From: Candidatus Delongbacteria bacterium
GTDB taxonomy: Bacteria; UBA4055
Length of the DNA: 5,407 nt
Direction: 5' to 3'
Assembly: GCA_022013635.1 (NCBI GenBank)
Contig: JAKLPX010000136.1
Location: 1 to 5,407 of the forward strand
Shown here: piece after piece, positions 1-3,762 of the stretch
Layout: each line of letters begins with the position of its first letter
How positions within the stretch are numbered: position 1 is the first letter of the stretch
Notes under the pieces: model-generated
Seen by the model: the letters and a program-made list of their open reading frames with translations, nothing else
Databases searched by the model: none
Told to the model about the DNA's origin: nothing
Program-made: the position numbers and the translations under genes

Positions 1-396
1 ATGAAGATCCGATACGGTATTACATTACTATTTTTCTTAATCATTTCTTTTTTACCATTAATGTCAATCGGCTCAGCAGTTAAATTCATTTTATTGGGTC
101 TTATAGCGCTCTACGGTATAACGACATTGTTCGATAATTCAATTAAGAGCTTCATCTCCTATTTCACAACCCCGAACGAGCAAAGATCGAACCTTCTTAT
201 TTATAACAGGCTTAATCAATTAGCTAAAATTATAATCCCCGTCATATCCGGATGGCTTTGGGCAAAATATAATTATTATTCAGTTTTCGGTCTCGGAGCA
301 ATATTCTCTGCGATCTGTTTATTGGTTTCATTTAATATCTATGCCGCTTATAAAACTTATGACGATGAAGTAAAACCGGCGGAAGAAGAAGAATAG
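1..396 (+). CDS. C-terminal part of a major facilitator superfamily (MFS) transporter, 5' end cut by window edge
   Basis: This frame is open from the first base to a TAG stop and gives 131 residues. The protein is very hydrophobic, with about four membrane segments (roughly residues 6-22, 28-45, 72-89 and 93-115) and a short acidic tail ending in a run of Glu. The segment between the second and third helices (about residues 50-76, with TTPNEQRSN and YNRLNQLAK), followed by a PVISGWLWAKY-like helix end, resembles the loop between helices 10 and 11 of MFS carriers. I therefore read this as helices 9-12 of a 12-helix inner-membrane secondary transporter. The ATG at base 1 is more likely an internal Met than the true start, since a four-helix MFS protein would be a fragment. 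The substrate cannot be told. A hairpin terminator follows about 75 bases after the stop. The MFS call is fairly likely; a different polytopic membrane family is possible. Confidence 0.6.
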   Translation: MKIRYGITLLFFLIISFLPLMSIGSAVKFILLGLIALYGITTLFDNSIKSFISYFTTPNEQRSNLLIYNRLNQLAKIIIPVISGWLWAKYNYYSVFGLGAIFSAICLLVSFNIYAAYKTYDDEVKPAEEEE

Positions 397-467
397 AACA
401 AAATAATATTTGCGACTTGAGAAAATGCAGTTTCGACGCAGAAATGAGATGTCCATAAACAGCCATT

Positions 468-495
468 AAAAAAAGGCAGAATCATCTGCCTTTTT
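468..495. terminator. Bidirectional intrinsic terminator between the transporter gene and the tRNA operon
   Basis: GGCAGA (475-480) pairs with TCTGCC (485-490) around the four-base loop ATCA. The stem is extended by an A-run on the left (468-474) and a T-run on the right (491-495). Read on the plus strand it ends in U5 and can stop the transporter transcript. Read on the minus strand it ends in U7, and it begins only about four bases after the 3' end of tRNA-Arg, so it can stop the tRNA transcript. The two transcription units converge here, which fits one shared terminator. Confidence 0.85.
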
Positions 496-499
496 ATAA

Positions 500-573
500 T
501 ATACCCAGAGGGAATCGAACCCCCAACCGCCTGGTTCGTAGCCAGGTACTCTATCCAATTGAGCTATGGGTAC
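500..573 (-). tRNA. tRNA-Arg (anticodon ACG)
   Basis: The minus strand folds into a complete 74-base cloverleaf. The acceptor arm GTACCCA pairs with TGGGTAT (a G-U pair at 1-72) and the discriminator base is A73. The D stem is GCTC/GAGT. The anticodon arm CCTGG-CTACGAA-CCAGG gives anticodon ACG, and the T arm is GGGGG-TTCGATT-CCCTC. In bacteria the A34 of this tRNA is normally deaminated to inosine by TadA so that it reads CGU, CGC and CGA. The bases after A73 are not CCA, so the 3' end must be added by CCA-adding enzyme. It is second in a two-tRNA transcript, 17 bases after tRNA-Ser. Confidence 0.96.
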
Positions 574-590
574 AAAATTCTATTTCTACG

Positions 591-674
591 CGGAGACGGT
601 GGGATTCGAACCCACGATCCCTTGCGGGAACACGCTTTCCAAGCGTGCGCCATCAGCCACTCGACCACATCTCC
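591..674 (-). tRNA. tRNA-Ser (anticodon GGA)
   Basis: The minus strand gives an 84-base class II tRNA. The acceptor arm GGAGATG pairs with CGTCTCC and the discriminator is G73, the serine identity base. The anticodon arm is CACGC-TTGGAAA-GCGTG with anticodon GGA, reading UCC and UCU. The long variable arm has the stem CCC/GGG typical of serine tRNAs, and the T arm is GTGGG-TTCGAAT-CCCAC. CCA is not encoded. It is the promoter-proximal gene of the tRNA pair. Confidence 0.97.
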
Positions 675-695
675 GTCAGTCTTCCAAGCGGTCTA

Positions 696-724
696 AATAT
701 AATGCTTTTCCCCTTTCAAGTCAA
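696..724 (-). promoter_or_regulatory. Sigma-70-type promoter of the tRNA-Ser/tRNA-Arg operon
   Basis: On the minus strand TTGACT (724-719) and TATATT (701-696) are separated by exactly 17 bases; each hexamer has five of six consensus bases. The predicted start lies near 688-690, about 15 bases before mature tRNA-Ser. The stretch after the -10 box contains GACCGC, a GC-rich discriminator of the kind found in stringently controlled stable-RNA promoters. That regulatory reading is inference. Confidence 0.82.
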
Positions 725-767
725 TTCGATTAATCATATTTTATTGTCCGCTGCTACATAATCAACC

Positions 768-796
768 TTGACATAATTATCATTTCTTATTAACTT
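768..796 (+). promoter_or_regulatory. Probable promoter of the wtpABC operon
   Basis: A perfect TTGACA -35 hexamer lies at 768-773. With a 17-base spacer the best -10 is TAACTT (791-796), which keeps only the outer TA and final T of TATAAT. A strong -35 with a weak -10 is typical of a regulated promoter. The start would fall near base 803, leaving a leader of about 40 bases that consists almost entirely of the two hairpins described next. The promoter is divergent from the tRNA promoter; the two -35 boxes are about 43 bases apart. Confidence 0.45.
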
Positions 797-802
797 ACTG
801 CC

Positions 803-842
803 GACCCGAAATGGGTCACTCCGCGTTTGGGAAGGAGAAACA
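803..842 (+). promoter_or_regulatory. Structured wtpA leader that can pair with the Shine-Dalgarno sequence
   Basis: Two adjacent hairpins can form. The first is GACCC (803-807) with GGGTC (813-817) around the loop GAAAT. The second is CTCC (819-822) with GGAG (834-837) around an 11-base loop. The GGAG is the wtpA ribosome binding site, five bases before the ATG. An alternative stem pairs CCC-(g)-AAA (805-811) with TTTGGG (826-831) and cannot coexist with the first hairpin. The pairings are visible; a regulatory role is inference. The leader is much shorter than the known molybdenum-cofactor riboswitch, and I do not recognise a named RNA family. Confidence 0.35.
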
Positions 843-1805
843 ATGAAAAAAATGTATGTAATAATCTTCTCGTTGGTAATCAGTCTGACTTGTGCGTTCG
901 CACAAGAGGCATCAAAAGAAAAAACAAAGATCAGTATTTTTCATGCAGGATCTTTATCAAAACCGTTCAAGGATATGAAAGAAGCTTTTGAAGCCAAATA
1001 TCCGCAGACAGAGTTATTAATGGAAGGTGCAGGAAGCAGGGCATGCGCAAGAAAGATAACCGACCTGAAACAAAATTGCGAAGTTATGGCATCAGCAGAC
1101 GAAATAGTAATTACATCTCTTCTGTTCCCTGATTACGCTGATTACTGTCTTAACTTTGTTACTAATGAAATGGTTATTATGTATAACGACGATGCAAAAT
1201 TTGGAAATGAGATCAATTCAAAGAAGTGGTATGAAGTACTGTTAAAAGAAGGTGTTGAATACGGACATTCAGAACCTGAAAAAGATCCGTGCGGATACAG
1301 GACTTTGCTTGCATGGCAGCTTGCTGAGAAATTCTATAACCTGCCGGGACTTTATGAGAAACTTCAAAAAAAAGGCCCGCAAAAAAATGTAAGAGCAAAA
1401 GAAGTTGATCTTCTGGCACTATTGGATGCAGGCGAAATTGATTATCTCTTCATTTACAAATCAGTAGCCGAACAGCATAAGCATAAATATGTTTCTTTAC
1501 CAGCTGAAGTCAATCTCGGTTCTGCTTCTTTGAACGAATATTACTCAACTGCATCGGTTAAATTGACAGGAAAAACTCCCGAAGAAAAAGTTACCGTAAA
1601 AGGTGCTGCAATGGTTTACGGAATAACCGTTCCGAAAAACGCGAAATATGCAGACTGGGGAATAAAATACCTTGAATTCGTTATCGGGCCGGAAGGTCAA
1701 AGGATCATGGCGAAGAACGGGCATCCTGTTCTAAATCCGGCTGAATCTGGACAGTTTGATAAATTACCTCCGGAACTACAAAAATCAACTAAAAGCATTA
1801 AATAA
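843..1805 (+). CDS. wtpA: Tungstate/molybdate ABC transporter, periplasmic substrate-binding protein
   Basis: This 320-residue protein binds tungstate or molybdate outside the inner membrane and delivers it to WtpB. Residues 1-20 are a signal peptide (MKK, hydrophobic core, AFA before Gln-Glu). Cys17 lacks a lipobox, so signal peptidase I cleavage is expected. Family landmarks run in order: IFHAGSLS (32-39), EGAGSRACARKITDL (61-75), ASAD (83-86), the DPCGYR motif (148-153), and LPAEVNLG (219-226). In archaeal WtpA/ModA structures an Asp and a Glu from these last two places give the oxyanion six-fold coordination; here they would be Asp148 and Glu222. This separates it from the E. coli ModA type, which holds the anion tetrahedrally without such acids. 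The start is fixed by AAGGAG five bases upstream. It ends in tandem TAA TAA stops, three bases before wtpB. Tungstate versus molybdate preference cannot be read from sequence. Confidence 0.93.
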   Translation: MKKMYVIIFSLVISLTCAFAQEASKEKTKISIFHAGSLSKPFKDMKEAFEAKYPQTELLMEGAGSRACARKITDLKQNCEVMASADEIVITSLLFPDYADYCLNFVTNEMVIMYNDDAKFGNEINSKKWYEVLLKEGVEYGHSEPEKDPCGYRTLLAWQLAEKFYNLPGLYEKLQKKGPQKNVRAKEVDLLALLDAGEIDYLFIYKSVAEQHKHKYVSLPAEVNLGSASLNEYYSTASVKLTGKTPEEKVTVKGAAMVYGITVPKNAKYADWGIKYLEFVIGPEGQRIMAKNGHPVLNPAESGQFDKLPPELQKSTKSIK

Positions 1806-1808
1806 TAA

Positions 1809-2570
1809 ATGAAAAAAATCTTCGTCATATTCCTGATAATATTGATACTTTCTATCAGTCTGCCTTTACTGAATATGTTTTTGAAAGTATCGGTTCAGGA
1901 TTTAATTAAAACCTTGCTTGACGAGGAAGTCACTAAATCAATATTTCTTACACTGAGAGCTTCCTTATGGTCAACTTCAGCGGCGTTGATTGTCGGAGTT
2001 CCTGCCTCGTATATTCTCGCGAGGCATAATTTCTTCGGAAAAAGAATTCTTGAAGGAATAATAGACATACCTGTTATTGTGCCTCATACAGCCGCCGGAA
2101 TAGCTCTATTGACCGTACTCGGAAGAAGATCTCTTTTCGGAGAAATTACCGGAATATCAATCATGGGAACAGAAACGGCAATTTCCGTAGGGATGTTCTT
2201 TGTTTCGGTTCCTTTTTTGATCAATCAGGTGAAAACAGGATTCAGGCTTATAGATGAAAGATATGAAAAGGTTGCTTATACTCTCGGAGCCACTCCGTTT
2301 CAGACTTTTTACAAAGTATCTCTTCCTCTGGTTAAAAAATCGATAATGAGCGGATCGATCATGATGTGGGCTAGAGGAATTTCTGAATTCGGAGCTGTAG
2401 TTATACTCGCATATCACCCGATGATAGCTCCTGTTCTGATCTATGACAGATACGAATCTTTCGGCTTGAATTATGCCCGACCAGTAGCTGTTCTCCTGAT
2501 CACAATATGTCTTATTGTTTTTATTGTGCTGAGATTCGTTGAACATAAAAGCGGGAACAATGCAAAATGA
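1809..2570 (+). CDS. wtpB: Tungstate/molybdate ABC transporter, permease subunit
   Basis: This 253-residue inner-membrane protein forms, as a dimer, the channel through which the oxyanion passes. About six membrane segments are visible (roughly residues 4-26, 47-71, 84-104, 122-140, 184-204 and 222-243). The cytoplasmic EAA loop that docks on the ATPase runs from about Glu153 to Leu174 and shows the core LGAT (159-162) and VSLPL (170-174). IPVIVPHTAAG (87-97) and RGISEFGAVV (189-198) are also typical of molybdate/tungstate/sulfate permeases. The length is usual for the family. The start is three bases after the wtpA stop, and I see no Shine-Dalgarno sequence before it, so translation is probably coupled to wtpA. 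The last four bases overlap wtpC (ATGA). The permease class is certain; the Wtp name rests largely on the neighbouring wtpA. Confidence 0.93.
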   Translation: MKKIFVIFLIILILSISLPLLNMFLKVSVQDLIKTLLDEEVTKSIFLTLRASLWSTSAALIVGVPASYILARHNFFGKRILEGIIDIPVIVPHTAAGIALLTVLGRRSLFGEITGISIMGTETAISVGMFFVSVPFLINQVKTGFRLIDERYEKVAYTLGATPFQTFYKVSLPLVKKSIMSGSIMMWARGISEFGAVVILAYHPMIAPVLIYDRYESFGLNYARPVAVLLITICLIVFIVLRFVEHKSGNNAK

Positions 2571-3589
2571 TAGAGATCAGAAATTTAAATATTAAGCTCG
2601 GCAGCTTTAGGTTGAAAAATATTTCCTTTGAAGTCAAAGAAGGTGAATATTTTGTGATTCTTGGACCTAGCGGAGCAGGCAAGACCGTTATTCTTGAACT
2701 TCTTGCCGGTCTAATCAAACCTGACAAAGGTAAAATATCCGGGATAAACTCGAAGAAATCTGCTCTGATATATCAGGATTATATGCTTTTTCCGCATCTT
2801 AATGTTTTTAAAAATATCGCTTTCGGTCTGAATATAAAAAAAGAGAAGAAAGATACTATTAAAAAAATAGTAACTGAAACTGCCGCGAAACTTGATATTT
2901 CTCATCTGCTAAACCGCGATATACTTAATCTGTCCGGCGGTGAAAGTCAGAGAGTCGCTATCGCCAGAGCTTCGGCAGTTGATCCGCTGGTTTATCTTCT
3001 TGATGAACCTACAGCCGCTCTGGATATTAATACCAGAAAGGGTATTCTTGAGCTTTTTAAAAACATCCATAAAGAAAATAAAAACACATTTATTCATGTG
3101 ACGCACAATTTTGAAGAAGCGCTTTTTCTTGCAGACAGAATAGCAGTCATAAAGGACGGTGAAATGATACAGATCGGCGAGCCGAACGAGATATTCAATC
3201 ATCCGAAATCGAAGTTCGTTGCTGATTTTGTCGGCTTCGAGAATGTGTTTCACGGCAAGATCAAAGATAATATTTTCACTTCCGTCCATGACGAATTTTT
3301 TAAACTTTATTTACCTTCTGAAAATACAAATAATATTTATCTTGCGGTCAAATCCGAAGATATCATCGTATCTAAGGAAAAATTCGAGTCGTCCGCCAGA
3401 AATCAGTTCAAAGGTATAGTTGATGAAGTTATTCATAAACTGGCAAATATCGAAATCAAGTTTAAAGTAAACAATTCTAAGCTGATATGCGCCGTTACCA
3501 AATTTTCCTTTGAAGAAATGCAGATTGAACCCGGAAAACAATTTTGGCTCACCTTTAAAAGCTCATCCATCAAAGCCTTCCCGCACTAG
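2567..3589 (+). CDS. wtpC: Tungstate/molybdate ABC transporter, ATP-binding subunit
   Basis: This 340-residue cytoplasmic ATPase powers the WtpB channel. All nucleotide-binding motifs are intact: Walker A GPSGAGKT (33-40), Q-loop Gln70, signature LSGGESQRVAIARA (122-135), Walker B VYLLDEP (142-148, catalytic Glu147), D-loop ALD (151-153) and switch His180. A linker with VGFENVF (222-228) leads into a C-terminal domain of about 110 residues containing AVKSEDIIVS (260-269) and SSARNQFKG (275-283). This matches the TOBE domain of ModC/WtpC-type ATPases, which in some relatives binds oxyanion to shut the transporter off (trans-inhibition). That function is known for the family but not shown here. 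The ATG overlaps the wtpB stop by four bases, so the subunits are translationally coupled. No convincing terminator follows. Confidence 0.93.
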   Translation: MIEIRNLNIKLGSFRLKNISFEVKEGEYFVILGPSGAGKTVILELLAGLIKPDKGKISGINSKKSALIYQDYMLFPHLNVFKNIAFGLNIKKEKKDTIKKIVTETAAKLDISHLLNRDILNLSGGESQRVAIARASAVDPLVYLLDEPTAALDINTRKGILELFKNIHKENKNTFIHVTHNFEEALFLADRIAVIKDGEMIQIGEPNEIFNHPKSKFVADFVGFENVFHGKIKDNIFTSVHDEFFKLYLPSENTNNIYLAVKSEDIIVSKEKFESSARNQFKGIVDEVIHKLANIEIKFKVNNSKLICAVTKFSFEEMQIEPGKQFWLTFKSSSIKAFPH

Positions 3590-3616
3590 ATAATTTGTAT
3601 TAAATATCTTACATAA

Positions 3617-3630
3617 AATAAAATTTTATT
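3617..3630. repeat. 14-base perfect palindrome inside the A/T-rich upstream promoter region
   Basis: AATAAAATTTTATT is its own reverse complement. It lies directly upstream of the consensus promoter, about 5-18 bases before the -35 hexamer, where the RNA polymerase alpha subunits touch an UP element. It is pure A/T, so it could be a chance result of composition. It is too weak in G/C to be a terminator for wtpC. Confidence 0.4.
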
Positions 3631-3634
3631 GATA

Positions 3635-3663
3635 TTGACAATATAATTTCCTATCCTTATAAT
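3635..3663 (+). promoter_or_regulatory. Perfect-consensus sigma-70-type promoter for the beta-helix gene
   Basis: TTGACA (3635-3640) and TATAAT (3658-3663) are both exact consensus hexamers with a 17-base spacer. The 20 bases upstream are almost all A/T, like an UP element. The start would be near 3670, giving a leader of about 93 bases before the ATG at 3763. This should be a strong housekeeping promoter, so the downstream gene is probably transcribed independently of wtpABC. A second TTGACA (3676-3681) lies just after the predicted start; its best partner is TAAAAA (3698-3703, 16-base spacer), much weaker. Confidence 0.85.
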
Positions 3664-3717
3664 TCAAGCGTTGTATTGACAACACCATAAGTTGAAGTAA
3701 AAAATAAAATTATAATG

Positions 3718-3747
3718 ACTGCCGGATTGTTTATTAATCCTTGCAGT
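3718..3747 (+). promoter_or_regulatory. Leader hairpin just upstream of the beta-helix gene ribosome binding site
   Basis: ACTGC (3718-3722) pairs with GCAGT (3743-3747), and GGATT (3724-3728) pairs with AATCC (3736-3740). A one-by-two internal loop separates the two five-pair helices, and the apical loop has seven bases. The structure ends four bases before GGAGG. No U-run follows, so it is not an intrinsic terminator. It could stabilise the transcript, or bind a protein or ligand; the function is unknown. Confidence 0.45.
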
Positions 3748-3751
3748 ATAT

Positions 3752-3756
3752 GGAGG
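3752..3756 (+). promoter_or_regulatory. Ribosome binding site fixing the start of the beta-helix gene
   Basis: GGAGG sits six bases before the ATG at 3763 and is the strongest Shine-Dalgarno match upstream of this reading frame. It supports that ATG over the in-frame ATG at 3781, which would remove the charged start of the signal peptide. Confidence 0.85.
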
Positions 3757-3762
3757 TAGTTT

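Noticed and set aside
412..443. Imperfect hairpin TGCG...GAAA / TTTC...CGCA after the transporter stop
   Set aside because: Two four-pair segments with a mismatched interior are within chance; the clear terminator lies just downstream.
730..842. Known Moco/Tuco riboswitch upstream of wtpA
   Set aside because: The visible helices do not form the multi-stem architecture of that family, and the predicted leader of about 40 bases is too short.
889..906. Lipoprotein signal at Cys17 of WtpA
   Set aside because: The residues before Cys17 (S-L-T) do not fit a lipobox, while AFA before Gln-Glu is a normal signal peptidase I site.
1213..1419. 68-codon open frame on the minus strand inside wtpA
   Set aside because: It lies wholly within a well-supported gene and the product resembles nothing I know. 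The same applies to the other opposite-strand frames within wtpB, wtpC and the beta-helix gene.
3219..3419. Plus-strand frame of 66 codons inside wtpC
   Set aside because: It is an out-of-frame shadow of the wtpC linker and TOBE region, with no plausible start signal or family likeness.
3588..3609. Hairpin AGATA-a-TTT / AAATATCT overlapping the wtpC stop codon, a possible terminator
   Set aside because: It has eight pairs with a bulge but only two G/C bases in the stem, and no U-run follows. It is too weak to call an intrinsic terminator, though it might slow polymerase.
3711..3716. Second TATAAT upstream of the beta-helix gene
   Set aside because: There is no -35 hexamer at suitable spacing: the nearest TTGAAG is 13 bases away and TTGACA at 3676 is 29 bases away. 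The exact promoter at 3635-3663 is far better.
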